DNA from: Elusimicrobia bacterium RIFCSPLOWO2_12_FULL_59_9
Lineage (GTDB): Bacteria > Elusimicrobiota > Elusimicrobia > O2-12-FULL-59-9
Direction of reading: 5' to 3'
Length of the DNA: 29,815 nt
Assembly (NCBI GenBank): GCA_001800185.1
Contig: MGUX01000153.1
Coordinates: 1-29,815, forward strand
Below the pieces are notes generated by a model. That model did no database searches, had not been told where the DNA came from, and was given only the letters and a program-made list of their open reading frames with translations. Each line of letters opens with the position of its first letter. The first letter of the stretch is position 1. Made by a program: the position numbers and the translations under genes. Shown here piece after piece: positions 1 to 6,469 of this stretch.

Positions 1-417
1 CTGGTGCCGCTGGTCATCATGGCGCCGATCCCGCTCACGGTGATCGGCGTGATGCCCGGGCACGCGCTGCTCGGCGCCAACTTCACCGCCACCTCGATGA
101 TCGGCATGATCGCGCTCGCCGGCATCATCGTGCGCAATTCCATCCTGCTGGTGGACTTCGTCAACCTCAAGGTCGCCGAGGGGCTGCCGCTGCGCGAGGC
201 GGTCCTGCAATCGGCGGCGGCGCGCGCCAAGCCGATCGCGCTCACCGCGCTCGCCGCGATGCTCGGCGCGCTGTTCATCCTCGACGACCCGATCTTCAAC
301 GGCCTCGCGATCTCGCTGATCTTCGGCATCCTCGTCTCCACTCTGCTCACGCTGGTGGTGATCCCGGTTCTATACTTCGTCGCCTATCGGCACAAACATC
401 CTAGGAGTCCTGCATGA
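1..417 (+). CDS. RND efflux transporter permease, C-terminal fragment
   Basis: This is the C-terminal end of a resistance-nodulation-division (AcrB/CzcA family) inner-membrane permease, which exports drugs or metals using the proton gradient. The reading frame is open from base 1, so the gene starts outside the window; only about 138 of roughly 1,000 residues are seen. The piece shows the last membrane helices: a helix ending in GIIVRNSILLVDF, a short cytoplasmic loop rich in Ala and Arg (AAARAKPIALTALAAML), and a final helix (ISLIFGILVSTLLTLVVIPV) before a basic tail. The helix with VRNSILLVDF and the loop after it are hallmarks of the family. Its stop codon overlaps the next gene by four bases (ATGA), so the two are probably co-transcribed. 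Substrate cannot be told from this fragment. Confidence 0.93.
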   Translation: MVPLVIMAPIPLTVIGVMPGHALLGANFTATSMIGMIALAGIIVRNSILLVDFVNLKVAEGLPLREAVLQSAAARAKPIALTALAAMLGALFILDDPIFNGLAISLIFGILVSTLLTLVVIPVLYFVAYRHKHPRSPA

Positions 418-812
418 GCCATTACGGATTTTCAGCAACCCTGTCCCTCCCCTTCGACGCTGCGGTAACCAAGGTCACCGAAGCGCTGAAAGCCGAGGGC
501 TTCGGCGTCCTCACCGACATCGACGTCAAGGCCACCATGAAGGCCAAGCTCGGCGTCGACGGGCGTCCCTACCGCATCCTGGGCGCATGCAACCCGCCGC
601 TCGCGCACCGCGCGCTCACCGCCCAACCCGATGTCGGGCTGCTGTTGCCCTGCAACGTGGTCGTGCGCGAGGAAGCGGACGGCCGCGTCAACGTCGGTTT
701 TCTGGACCCCGGCGTGATGGTCAAGCTGGAAAACAACCCCGAGGTGCATGCGGTGGCCGCGGAAGCCAGGGCGCGCCTGCTGCGCGTGCGCGACGCGATC
801 GCGCGCGCCTAA
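414..812 (+). CDS. DUF302 domain protein
   Basis: A 132-residue protein of the DUF302 family, a small alpha/beta domain of unknown biochemical role that often sits beside efflux or redox genes. The recognisable core is the opening beta strand followed by a helix (VTKVTEALKAEGFGVLTDID), the central YRILGACNPPLAHRAL segment and the LLLPCNVVVRE strand; CNPP and LLLPCNV are typical of the family. No signal peptide is seen. The ATG overlaps the stop of the upstream RND permease (ATGA), which implies translational coupling. A hairpin-like stretch is not obvious after the stop, and the next gene lies on the opposite strand. Confidence 0.9.
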   Translation: MSHYGFSATLSLPFDAAVTKVTEALKAEGFGVLTDIDVKATMKAKLGVDGRPYRILGACNPPLAHRALTAQPDVGLLLPCNVVVREEADGRVNVGFLDPGVMVKLENNPEVHAVAAEARARLLRVRDAIARA

Positions 813-828
813 GCTCCCGCAGGGACCT

Positions 829-1227
829 CTATACCGGGGTAAACATCGGCACCGGCGGGCCGCCGTCGGTGGGTTTGAACACCACTCTGACTTTCATCCC
901 TATTTTCACCGCGTCGAGGTCGCAGTCCACGATGTTGGTCAGCACGTTGACGCCCTCGTCGAGCGTCACGTAGGCGATGCAGTAGGGTACCGGCACGCCG
1001 CGGCGCAGCACGCTATGGGTGTAGATGCTTCCGGTGCCCTTCGCATCGCGCCACTCCGTCTGGTCCGAAAAGCAGAACGGACAGAGGGCGCGCGGGTAGT
1101 GGTGAAACTCCCCGCAGGAAATGCATTTTTTTATCAGAAGCTTTCCCTCGGCCGCCGCGTCGAAGTACGGCTGGTTTTCGGGATTCACCGCCGGGGCCGG
1201 AATTTTTCTATCTTGCGAAGGATTCAT
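829..1227 (-). CDS. DUF35 OB-fold / rubredoxin-like Zn-ribbon protein
   Basis: A 132-residue acyl-CoA-associated protein of the DUF35 type. The N-terminal half has a rubredoxin-like zinc ribbon with two CxxC pairs (CISC and CPFC, about residues 35-52), followed by an OB-fold (GTGSIYTHSVL, VAYVTLDEGVNVLTNIV-like strands). Members partner with a thiolase-like subunit and are thought to shape its active site or bind acyl-CoA. The gene sits directly downstream of a thiolase start on the same strand, the usual pairing, but that thiolase is truncated here, so this protein may lack its normal partner. The start ATG lies 6 bases after the broken thiolase's stop codon. Confidence 0.88.
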   Translation of the reverse strand: MNPSQDRKIPAPAVNPENQPYFDAAAEGKLLIKKCISCGEFHHYPRALCPFCFSDQTEWRDAKGTGSIYTHSVLRRGVPVPYCIAYVTLDEGVNVLTNIVDCDLDAVKIGMKVRVVFKPTDGGPPVPMFTPV

Positions 1228-1233
1228 GAAAAA

Positions 1234-1581
1234 TCATTCTTGAGAAAATTCGCAGAAATCATTCTCTTGCGCGACGTTGCACTTGCCCGCCGCGATCGCC
1301 TGCGCCGCGTGCGCGACGTGGATCAGGTACGACGAGCCTCCCGTATCCGTGGACGCCATGTGGCGCAGCGACAGGCCCAGGTAGTGCGCCATCGACAGCG
1401 GCCCCAGGCCGGGCGCATCGCCGGCGCAGAAATAGCCGTCGACGTCCTGCTTCGCGAGGCCGGCGTCCTCGAGCGCGCCCTTGGCCACCTCGGCGTGCAG
1501 CTGCGCGACCGATTTGTCCCCGGCCTTGCGCGTCGGGTGCTCGTAGGCTCCGACGATGCAGGCCTTGCCCTTGATGCTCAT
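1234..1581 (-). pseudogene. Thiolase-like (acetyl-CoA acetyltransferase family), truncated N-terminal fragment
   Basis: The first ~105 residues match the N-terminus of lipid-transfer-protein/SCPx-type thiolases: KGKACIVGAYEHPTRKAG, then a helix, DVDGYFCAGDAPG, and DTGGSSYLIHVAHAAQAIAAGKCNVA. Thiolases run near 390 residues, so some 270 residues, including the C-terminal catalytic part, are missing. After CNVA the frame degenerates into an AT-rich tail and stops. The junction carries an imperfect direct repeat (CAAGAGAATGATTT and CAAGAATGATTT, about 27 bases apart), which looks like the scar of a deletion. The gene diverges from the tRNA at 1623. It is probably nonfunctional; a short expressed protein cannot be excluded. 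Confidence 0.8.
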
Positions 1582-1622
1582 GGCTTTTTATTTTCGCGTA
1601 AAATCCGCGTTCCCGCAGCCAC

Positions 1623-1697
1623 GGGCGGTTAGCTCAGCGGTAGAGCACTGCTCTCACACAGCAGGGGCCACTGGTTCGATCCCAGTACCGCCCACCA
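1623..1697 (+). tRNA. tRNA-Val (anticodon CAC)
   Basis: A complete 75-base tRNA with encoded CCA. The acceptor stem pairs GGGCGGT with ACCGCCC, the D arm is GCTCAGCGGTAGAGC, the anticodon stem CTGCT/AGCAG holds the loop CTCACAC (anticodon CAC, reading GUG), and the T arm is CTGGTTCGATCCCAG. A -10-like TAAAAT lies at 1599-1604. The 3' half is the attachment site for integrated elements: its last 45-50 bases recur three more times in the window, always ending exactly at CCA. The tRNA remains intact because each insertion restored the 3' end. Confidence 0.97.
1648..1697 (+). repeat. Attachment-site core, copy 1 (within tRNA-Val; left end of element 1)
   Basis: Fifty bases from the anticodon stem to CCA are identical to 21791-21840; the last 45 (1653-1697) are identical to 27006-27050 and 28089-28133. 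Tyrosine recombinases commonly use tRNA 3' ends in this way. The sequence immediately inside the element starts with an AATCAA motif a few bases on, also seen just right of copies 2 and 3 but not after copy 4. Confidence 0.93.
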
Positions 1698-2005
1698 ATA
1701 ATCAATGAGTTACGCGAGGAACACCAACATAGTATGAAAAAACTATGAAACGGTGGCTTCAAATCCAAGCCTAGGTTTGGTTGCCGATGCACTCCCCGCA
1801 GCCTGGGCTTTGTGCCGCTCTTGGGATTTCCTCTTCCTGTTACTGGCACATAAAGGTTCCGAGCTGCCCGGACGCCGGAAAAAACGCTCGCGCGCCCTAT
1901 CGGGCGAACCGGTCGCTTGTGATTCGGTGCAATACTTGCTACATTAGGAGCAAGTAGCATTTGCTGCTTCCCCGCTGCAACGGGGTTACCTGATAGGAGG
2001 TACTC
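1698..2005 (+). other. Left end of element 1, non-coding leader before radC
   Basis: No convincing gene is present. It holds two integrase arm-like repeats, TATGAAA at 1733-1739 and 1744-1750 (11-base period, same orientation), one half of an 11-bp inverted repeat (GCGCCCTATCG, 1892-1902), and the radC promoter and Shine-Dalgarno. An open frame on the minus strand across 1634-2050 is only read-through of the tRNA and was not accepted. Confidence 0.7.
1917..1955 (+). promoter_or_regulatory. Predicted sigma-70 promoter of radC with overlapping inverted repeat
   Basis: TTGTGA (1917-1922) and TACATT (1940-1945) are spaced 17 bases apart, a good -35/-10 pair. An inverted repeat ACTTGCT-N8-AGCAAGT (1934-1955) overlaps the -10 box, a typical repressor-site layout. 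A consensus AGGAGG at 1996-2001 then precedes the GTG start of radC. The half-site CTACTTGC recurs upstream of the 10907 gene. Confidence 0.5.
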
Positions 2006-2680
2006 GTGAAACTCGCCGAACCAGATTCGATCCTGCGCCAATGGCCACAAACCGAGAGACCTACATTCCGCGCGATTCAGTGCGGCCCCGAATCATTGAC
2101 AGATGCCGAGCTGATCTCTGTATTGCTGAGGACCGGTACGGGCGGGCAATCCGCTCTTGATACAGCGCGCCATATGATCCAGGAGGGCGGCAGCCTGTTC
2201 GCAGCAGTGACCAAGGCAACCGGGCTACCAAGCGAGAAAACCGCGCGCTTAGCGGCGTCGTTAGAACTCGCGCGGCGCGTGCTCAGAGAGCACCTAAACA
2301 CAGGTGACACGCTCAGTAGCCCGGCCGCCGTGCGCGACTACCTGCGCTTGAGCCTCGCCGGGCGCGAGCATGAGGTGTTCGTTTGCGTCTACCTCGACGC
2401 GCAGCACCGCGTAATCGAGTCCGAGGAACTGTTCCGCGGCACGTTGACGCAAACGAGCGTCTACCCGCGCGAGGTAGTCAAAGCCGCGCTGCGGGCGAAC
2501 GCTGCCGCGATCATCTTTGCCCACAACCACCCGTCCGGTGTAGCCCAGCCCAGCCAGGCCGATGAGCTGCTTACACGGAGCTTAAAGGACGCGCTGTCGC
2601 TCGTTGACGTGAAGGTACTCGACCACTTCATCGTGGCCGGAAGCGGGGTGTTATCGTTTGCCGAGAGGGGATTGCTGTAG
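2006..2680 (+). CDS. radC: RadC family JAB/MPN-domain protein
   Basis: A 224-residue protein, full length for the family (E. coli RadC is about 222). The N-terminal part carries the helix-hairpin-helix-like region (LTDAELISVLLRTGTGGQSALDTA), and the C-terminal half is the JAB domain with the metal-binding signature HNHPSG followed by S..D (HNHPSGVAQPSQAD). RadC was once tied to recombinational repair, but its true role is unsettled; copies are common on islands and prophages. The GTG start is chosen because AGGAGG lies five bases upstream. It is the first gene of element 1 after the tRNA. An 11-bp inverted repeat (1892-1902, 2730-2740) brackets the gene, so it may have moved as a unit. Confidence 0.93.
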   Translation: MKLAEPDSILRQWPQTERPTFRAIQCGPESLTDAELISVLLRTGTGGQSALDTARHMIQEGGSLFAAVTKATGLPSEKTARLAASLELARRVLREHLNTGDTLSSPAAVRDYLRLSLAGREHEVFVCVYLDAQHRVIESEELFRGTLTQTSVYPREVVKAALRANAAAIIFAHNHPSGVAQPSQADELLTRSLKDALSLVDVKVLDHFIVAGSGVLSFAERGLL

Positions 2681-2685
2681 GCGCC

Positions 2686-2714
2686 CTGTCGGGGAGCTTG
2701 CAACCCCCCGGCAG
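2686..2714 (+). terminator. Stem-loop after radC, possible terminator
   Basis: CTGTCGGGG (2686-2694) pairs with CCCCGGCAG (2706-2714) to give a 9-bp GC-rich stem with one G-U pair and an 11-base loop, six bases after the radC stop. No T-tract follows, so intrinsic termination is uncertain. Confidence 0.4.
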
Positions 2715-2777
2715 GACTTCCCAACAGCGCGATAGGGCGCTGCGGGCATTGACCTAGGATTATAGGGTGGTGACGGA

Positions 2778-2999
2778 ATGACGCGGAAGGAGTACGCCAA
2801 ACTGGTAAAAGCTCACCGTATGCGCGGAGAGAAAACCATCGCGGCCTGCGGAGCCGTCTTAGTTGACGGACTGACGGCCTATGCTGCCGCCCAGAAGATT
2901 GGCGTTGAAGAATCGACGATCAGTCGGGCGCTTGCCAGGTTGCGCCGTCCTCTATGCCCGCACTGCGGCCAGCCAATAAGGCTTGGGGGGGAAGCTTAG
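2778..2999 (+). CDS. KorA/TrfB-like HTH regulator with C-terminal CxxC knuckle
   Basis: A 73-residue DNA-binding protein resembling the plasmid repressor KorA (TrfB family). The segment ACGAVLVDGLTAYAAAQKIG followed by VEESTISRALARLRR reproduces the family pattern of a helix, VLVDG turn and helix-turn-helix whose recognition helix contains a Ser/Thr-rich start. KorA itself is about 100 residues; here the dimerisation tail is replaced by CPHCGQPI, half of a zinc ribbon. In plasmids KorA represses replication and partition operons, so a role as master regulator of this element is plausible but inferred. The start ATG has only a weak Shine-Dalgarno (GACGGA). Confidence 0.7.
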   Translation: MTRKEYAKLVKAHRMRGEKTIAACGAVLVDGLTAYAAAQKIGVEESTISRALARLRRPLCPHCGQPIRLGGEA

Positions 3000-3056
3000 T
3001 CACCCCCCGGGGCGGGTTATCGTTGTCGCGCATATTATTTGGCCCAAAAACCACGG

Positions 3057-3086
3057 TGTAAAGCGTAAAGAATTTGACTGTAAAGC
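3057..3086 (+). repeat. GTAAAG short repeats in intergenic region
   Basis: TGTAAAGC occurs at 3057-3064 and 3079-3086, with CGTAAAGA at 3064-3071 between them. They sit in the 274-base gap after the KorA-like gene. They may be iteron or operator half-sites, but nothing else supports this. Confidence 0.3.
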
Positions 3087-3139
3087 TAGTTATGCATGTC
3101 AAGAGTTTTGCACTTCGGCATCAAATCGGAACCTGACGA

Positions 3140-3185
3140 TGCGGTTGAGCTATGTTCGCGCAGATGCCGGGGTTCGTTTCCCCAC
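3140..3185 (+). other. tRNA-like remnant (D-loop and T-arm similarity), copy A
   Basis: TGCGGTTGAG (3140-3149) resembles a tRNA D arm, and CCGGGGTTCGTTTCCCCAC (3167-3185) is a strong T-arm hairpin with GGTTC. No pairing acceptor stem or proper anticodon arm was found. A related sequence lies on the opposite strand at 10709-10776, sharing the D-like block, TTCGC.CAG.TG and the T-arm. It is probably a degenerate tRNA or tRNA-like element carried by the island. Confidence 0.35.
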
Positions 3186-3273
3186 GGGGGTTGGTAGCCG
3201 AGCTAACTCGGGTCGCCGTGCCTGTGGAGGCCTGGCTCCGGGCAGCTTAGTGGCCCACCGTCCCCCGTCCCAT

Positions 3274-3495
3274 TTACCGTCCGTTACCGACCTCCAGCCG
3301 TAGCGTAGCCATTTCCAGGCGAATAGTATCTATCTCCCTTCGCAGCGTGCCCATCTCCACTTGGAGGAGATCCACCGTTTGGGCCAACGCTCTCACGCAG
3401 GTCGCGTCGAGCGACAAGCATGCAATCGACGTACTGGATGTCGCAGGCGCCATGAAAGCCACCATCACAAGCAATCCGACTGTCAGATTTTTCAC
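3274..3495 (-). CDS. Small secreted coiled-coil protein, unknown
   Basis: I do not recognise this 73-residue product. It starts with a clear signal peptide (MKNLTVGLLVMVAFMAPATSS), and the mature part after two cysteines is a predicted coiled coil with regular Leu/Ile spacing (TVDLLQVEMGTLRREIDTIR, then LEMATLRLEVG). The GTG start at 3495 is supported by GGAGAG eight bases upstream. A heptad pattern suggests a periplasmic oligomer, perhaps a spacer or Lpp-like filament. It is one of several small exported products in the left half of element 1. Confidence 0.65.
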   Translation of the reverse strand: MKNLTVGLLVMVAFMAPATSSTSIACLSLDATCVRALAQTVDLLQVEMGTLRREIDTIRLEMATLRLEVGNGR

Positions 3496-3563
3496 TGTCT
3501 TCTCTCCTCAAGGCGAACGAACTGCGGCCTAGGCCGGGAGCGGGCGGGGTTCCCGCTAGGTAG

Positions 3564-3941
3564 CTAGCCTTCGAACTGCCACCCGAAGTTCGGGGCATAA
3601 ACGTACCGCCCTTCCTTCGACACAATCAATCCGAACGTATACCCGTCGGGCAGCGCCGCCTTCTTCGCCGCCTCCAGGTTGGGAAACGAAGCCTCGAACA
3701 ACTGACCCGGCTCGTAGTTACGTTTTGCCAGAAACGCCTCGGTCGAGTAGATCACCCGGATGGGTATGAGGCTGACTACCGTGAACTGGACTGGCGAGCC
3801 AGCGCCGCCACCAGTTTGGGCAATCTTGTTCTGCGCGCCGCACTTCGCGCAAACGACGAAGTAGACGCCGTCGTGCTGCTCAATGCCGTCCTTGCTAGTG
3901 GTGCGTTCGCGGCACCCCTTGCAAGTCCACTCCTGCTTCAC
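3564..3941 (-). CDS. Zn-ribbon protein of unknown function
   Basis: A 125-residue unknown. The N-terminus has a two-knuckle zinc ribbon: CKGC at residues 7-10 and CAKC about 22 residues later (WTCKGCRERTTSKDGIEQ, then VCAKCGAQNK). A Gly/Ala linker leads to a C-terminal alpha/beta region ending in a Phe/Tyr-rich tail. The GTG start overlaps the stop of the preceding gene in the form GTGA, so the two are translationally coupled. No enzymatic motif is visible; nucleic-acid or protein binding is the usual role of such ribbons, but nothing here proves it. Confidence 0.65.
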   Translation of the reverse strand: MKQEWTCKGCRERTTSKDGIEQHDGVYFVVCAKCGAQNKIAQTGGGAGSPVQFTVVSLIPIRVIYSTEAFLAKRNYEPGQLFEASFPNLEAAKKAALPDGYTFGLIVSKEGRYVYAPNFGWQFEG

Positions 3942-4141
3942 TTCGCCTTGCCGTAGGGCCGCTGGTTTGTCGGCTTCAACGAGAGTCCAACGTCCGAAGC
4001 CTTGGCCTGTACCGCTGCCGGGGTTCGCCCGGTCTTCAGACCGATAACCCGCGTTGGCGTGTTCTGACCCGCCAACTGCTTGAGTTCGCGTACCTGCGCG
4101 GGCGTCCAGTGCTTATTCTTGTTGTCCGGCCAATTCGCCAT
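3938..4141 (-). CDS. Small HTH (Myb/SANT-like) DNA-binding protein
   Basis: A 67-residue protein starting MANWPDNKNKHWTPAQ. The ATG at 4141 is preferred over an upstream one because GGAG lies six bases before it. The pattern HWTPAQVRELKQLAGQNTP followed by RVIGLKTGRTPAAVQAKASD is that of a SANT/Myb-type or GcrA-like trihelical DNA-binding domain, with the second half as the recognition helix and a basic tail. It leads a two-gene unit with the Zn-ribbon gene, joined by a 4-bp overlap. Its start faces the LexA-like site at 4156-4171, which it shares divergently with the 4209 gene. Confidence 0.65.
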   Translation of the reverse strand: MANWPDNKNKHWTPAQVRELKQLAGQNTPTRVIGLKTGRTPAAVQAKASDVGLSLKPTNQRPYGKAK

Positions 4142-4155
4142 GATAGGCTCCAATA

Positions 4156-4171
4156 CTGTATAAAAGAACAC
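4156..4171 (+). promoter_or_regulatory. LexA-like operator, imperfect (copy 1)
   Basis: CTGT-ATAAAAGA-ACAC differs from the proteobacterial SOS box CTGT-N8-ACAG by one base. It is preceded by TA and lies 37 bases before the 4209 start and 14 bases before the divergent gene start at 4141. It aligns well, in the same orientation relative to the gene, with the site before the 8980-9246 paralogue. Confidence 0.5.
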
Positions 4172-4208
4172 CTAGTGTGCGCCTGTCAAATTCCCGTGTC
4201 AATGGCCG

Positions 4209-4475
4209 ATGGAGCAGCTCACTCACTACCAAGTTTTCGCGATGCTCGAAGCTGGCGAGTTGTCGGTTTCCGTCTGGTATCGCCGCCATACGCTGCTCGC
4301 GCTCTGCGAGTTGGCCGCAAAAGCCAAGGGTAGACAAGACCCACTGTCACGCTGGCGGCTGAAGCCGTTCCGCGCGACACTCGCCGCTATGGAGGGAAAC
4401 GACGAAGTCGAGGTCACCGGCGAAACGCTGTGCGAGACGATCATGCACGCGATGGACGCGACAACACCACGCTAG
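4209..4475 (+). CDS. Conserved 88-residue protein, paralogue A (LexA-box associated)
   Basis: Function unknown. The protein is strongly similar to the product of 8980-9246 on the other strand: both begin MEQLT, then share LSVSV.YRRHTLLALCELAA and DPLSRWRLK.FRA, and end in EGNDEVEVTGET. It is mostly helical, without signal peptide or membrane segment, and has a short variable C-terminus. Both copies have a LexA-like operator about 40 bases upstream, so damage-induced expression is plausible. The stop is followed after 4 bases by the nuclease gene, which suggests co-transcription. A single duplication inside the element, with regulatory region, best explains the pair. Confidence 0.75.
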   Translation: MEQLTHYQVFAMLEAGELSVSVWYRRHTLLALCELAAKAKGRQDPLSRWRLKPFRATLAAMEGNDEVEVTGETLCETIMHAMDATTPR

Positions 4476-4479
4476 AGCC

Positions 4480-4959
4480 ATGCTGCGCGCTGTTCTCGGG
4501 TTGCATTTACTCCTCGGTGCGTGCGTCGGCCTCGCGGCCGAAATCTCCGGCATCGTAACCGACGTTCACGACGGCGACACGATCACACTTGCGAACGCGC
4601 AGTACACCTACCGCATCCGGCTTGCGGACATTGATGCTCCGGAGTTGGCCCAAGAGCGCGGCAAGGATTCGCGCACCGCGCTCTTTCACCTCTGCGCCCT
4701 GAAGCAAGCCACCGCCGAAACGCAGGGCGAGGACCGCTTCGGTAGGACACTGGCGACCGTCACCTGCGCCGGGGCCAATGCCAACGCCGAACAGGTGCGA
4801 CGCGGGTGGGCTTGGGTATTCGTCCGCTATGCGCGGGAGGATTCGCCTCTCTACGCGTTGGAGCGAGACGCTAGGCTAGACCGGCGCGGGCTGTGGGCGG
4901 ATGATGCTCCTGTGCCGCCGTGGGAGTGGCGAAGGGCGAAGAACAAGGGGGGAATGTGA
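4480..4959 (+). CDS. Secreted thermonuclease (staphylococcal nuclease homologue)
   Basis: A 159-residue exported nuclease of the SNase family, which cuts DNA and RNA with Ca2+. A signal peptide (MLRAVLGLHLLLGACVGLAA) precedes an OB-fold. The catalytic set is intact: D33 in HDGDT, then R47, D52 and E55 in RIRLADIDAPE with the exact R-x4-D-x2-E spacing of the Staphylococcus enzyme, and R89 in RFGRTLA. It follows the 4209 gene by four bases and overlaps the next start (GTGA). The last ~60 bases of this gene recur, decayed, at 5361-5423, 8180-8257 and perhaps 7462-7530, each time just before a different small gene. Confidence 0.93.
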   Translation: MLRAVLGLHLLLGACVGLAAEISGIVTDVHDGDTITLANAQYTYRIRLADIDAPELAQERGKDSRTALFHLCALKQATAETQGEDRFGRTLATVTCAGANANAEQVRRGWAWVFVRYAREDSPLYALERDARLDRRGLWADDAPVPPWEWRRAKNKGGM

Positions 4960-5354
4960 AAATACAGAAAAAAGACTCGATGACCATTTGCTTGAAATAC
5001 TCGGTTCTTCTACTCTTATTCTTCTCTGCATCTAGTGTTGCACAGGGCCAAGAGGATCGTATTCGTCAGCTTGAGCGTCGTGTAGAGAGCATCGAGAAGC
5101 GCATGAACTTCCAGACCGCACCATCCGTTGAAGGTCAGCAGAGCAGTCCCGGCGCTGATAGATGGCGGAACAGGGCCAACTGGCGGACGCTCACCCGAGA
5201 CATGACCGAAAGTGAAGTGCGATCCGTTATTGGTGAACCACATAAAGTGGACGTTAATCAATTCTCTATTACGTGGTATTGGAATTACCCAAGGGGACCA
5301 AGGGTGCAATTCAGGACGAATGACCGCCGTCTAGATGAATGGTCGGAGCCATAG
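4956..5354 (+). CDS. Exported coiled-coil + SmpA/OmlA-like (BamE-like) domain protein
   Basis: A 132-residue protein starting at the GTG that overlaps the nuclease stop (GTGA), with GGGGGA just upstream; an internal ATG at 4980 is an alternative. A signal peptide (CLKYSVLLLLFFSASSVAQ) precedes a short coiled coil (IRQLERRVESIEKRM) and a C-terminal segment WRTLTRDMTESEVRSVIGEP with a following WYWNYP strand, which is the SmpA/OmlA/BamE pattern (helix with M-x3-V-x2-I-GEP, then beta strands). BamE-like domains act in outer-membrane protein assembly or as inhibitor-like folds in the periplasm. The exact role is unknown. Confidence 0.75.
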   Translation: MKIQKKDSMTICLKYSVLLLLFFSASSVAQGQEDRIRQLERRVESIEKRMNFQTAPSVEGQQSSPGADRWRNRANWRTLTRDMTESEVRSVIGEPHKVDVNQFSITWYWNYPRGPRVQFRTNDRRLDEWSEP

Positions 5355-5360
5355 TCGGGG

Positions 5361-5423
5361 CGCTAGGCTAGACCGGCGTGGTCTATGGGCGGATGATGCC
5401 GCCGTGGGCGTGGCGAGCAAGTA
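5361..5423 (+). pseudogene. Remnant of the nuclease 3' end, copy 2
   Basis: CGCTAGGCTAGACCGGCG is identical to the start of the last 65 bases of the nuclease gene (from 4869), and the similarity runs on through GGGCGGATGATG and CGCCGTGGG.GTGGCGA. In frame it reads ARLDRRGLWADDA before diverging to a stop at 5421-5423. A six-base gap separates it from the intact copy. It sits 16 bases upstream of the 5440 start, the same layout as the intact nuclease and its downstream gene. Confidence 0.8.
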
Positions 5424-5439
5424 AGCGGGAAAGGATTCA

Positions 5440-5832
5440 ATGAATCGCATTTCGTTCGCGTTGCTACTTGTTGCAGCTTCGGCTGCTCAAGCTCAACAGG
5501 GCGTCACCCGGCTGCAATGCGACGGCACCTATTCTGACTATGTGCAGAACATTCGCGATGTGCCAACTCGGGGTGTTTATTTGGAAATTCGAAAAGGAGA
5601 GGTAAAAGTGTATTCAGTTCCCGCGTTCGGCACGAATGAGGGCACGATCTATCGAACCAATCGAGAAACTGAAGCATCCGTTTGTTTCATTCTTGCGAGC
5701 AACGACAACCTTTATGGTTGCGTGAATCGCTTCAGTGGCGAAATAAACTTGATGAAGCAATCGACCACGGATAAGAACAAGATGGATTCTATCTTTTTGG
5801 GTAATTGCAGAACGGCCAAACCTCTCTTCTAA
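5440..5832 (+). CDS. Secreted protein of unknown function
   Basis: A 130-residue exported protein without a family that I recognise. A signal peptide (MNRISFALLLVAASAAQAQ) is followed by a mature domain rich in beta strands with four cysteines (LQCDGTYSDY, ASVCFIL, YGCVNRFSG, GNCRTAK), likely two disulphides. The pattern Q-C-x-G-x-Y near the start and a late GEINL strand recall small periplasmic beta-sandwich proteins common in proteobacteria. The ATG has AAAGGA upstream. The gene follows a decayed nuclease tail rather than a full gene. Confidence 0.7.
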   Translation: MNRISFALLLVAASAAQAQQGVTRLQCDGTYSDYVQNIRDVPTRGVYLEIRKGEVKVYSVPAFGTNEGTIYRTNRETEASVCFILASNDNLYGCVNRFSGEINLMKQSTTDKNKMDSIFLGNCRTAKPLF

Positions 5833-6100
5833 GCCTGTGGCAAGGAGCGCGCAAAAGACATGTCTTTCATAGCGCCTTGCCTTCACCATGCTCGGCGCTA
5901 ATAATCCCCCGCAACGCCGTCACCGGCCGGGCCGGCCAGAAACATCAGAGAAGCCTTCCAGGGCTCTGCACCCGCTTTAGGACGACCATGGGGCAGATAA
6001 GCCCACACACGCAGGTGCTAGGGGCGTATAGTCGTTAGAGCAACTCCTAACAAGACACAATGAGGAATACAAACCACTCATTTTCTGCATAGGAAATATC

Positions 6101-6445
6101 ATGAAACAGTTCGCTCTTGGTCTTTTACTTCTTGTGATTTTTGCCGGTGCGTTTGCCGATCAAACTGTTCGCGGTTACACGCGACGCGACGGGACGGTAG
6201 TTCAGCCGTACCAGCGTACTGATCCGAATCAATACCGGTATGACAATTACAGTTCGCAGGGAAACAGAAACCCGTACACGGGACAGCAGGGCACGCAGCC
6301 GAACGAATTTAGCAGCCCACCTGTATACAACCGCTCCAACCCCTCCAACCCGTACGGCTCAGGTTTTAATTCGCCGTCCGACTCCTCGCCAACATTTGGA
6401 ACACCGCAGGAACAACCGCGCAGGCGTTCGCCGTACCTGCAGTAA
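6101..6445 (+). CDS. Secreted Asn/Pro/Ser-rich protein with GYTRRDGTVVQPYQRT motif
   Basis: A 114-residue exported protein. After the signal peptide (MKQFALGLLLLVIFAGAFA) comes VRGYTRRDGTVVQPYQRTDP and then DNYSSQGNRNPYTGQQGT, a motif found in many short secreted proteins of plasmids and phages, where it is described only as hypothetical. The rest is low-complexity (Asn, Pro, Ser, Gly) and probably disordered, ending in a basic RRRSPYLQ tail. AGGAAA lies about seven bases before the ATG. Function is unknown; the motif may bind cell-wall material, but that is a guess. Confidence 0.7.
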   Translation: MKQFALGLLLLVIFAGAFADQTVRGYTRRDGTVVQPYQRTDPNQYRYDNYSSQGNRNPYTGQQGTQPNEFSSPPVYNRSNPSNPYGSGFNSPSDSSPTFGTPQEQPRRRSPYLQ

Positions 6446-6469
6446 GCAATTAGTCAACTGAGTCAAGCA

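Noticed and set aside
748..1632. 294-residue plus-strand frame over DUF35 and thiolase
   Set aside because: It is antisense to two recognisable genes and runs into the tRNA; Arg/His-rich composition marks it as a shadow.
1634..2050. Minus-strand open frame reading GGRYWDRTSGPCCV at its N-terminal side
   Set aside because: It is the complement of the tRNA-Val 3' end read as protein; there is no ribosome-binding site or protein-like composition.
3140..3185. Functional tRNA gene
   Set aside because: No acceptor stem and no anticodon arm could be folded around the T-arm.
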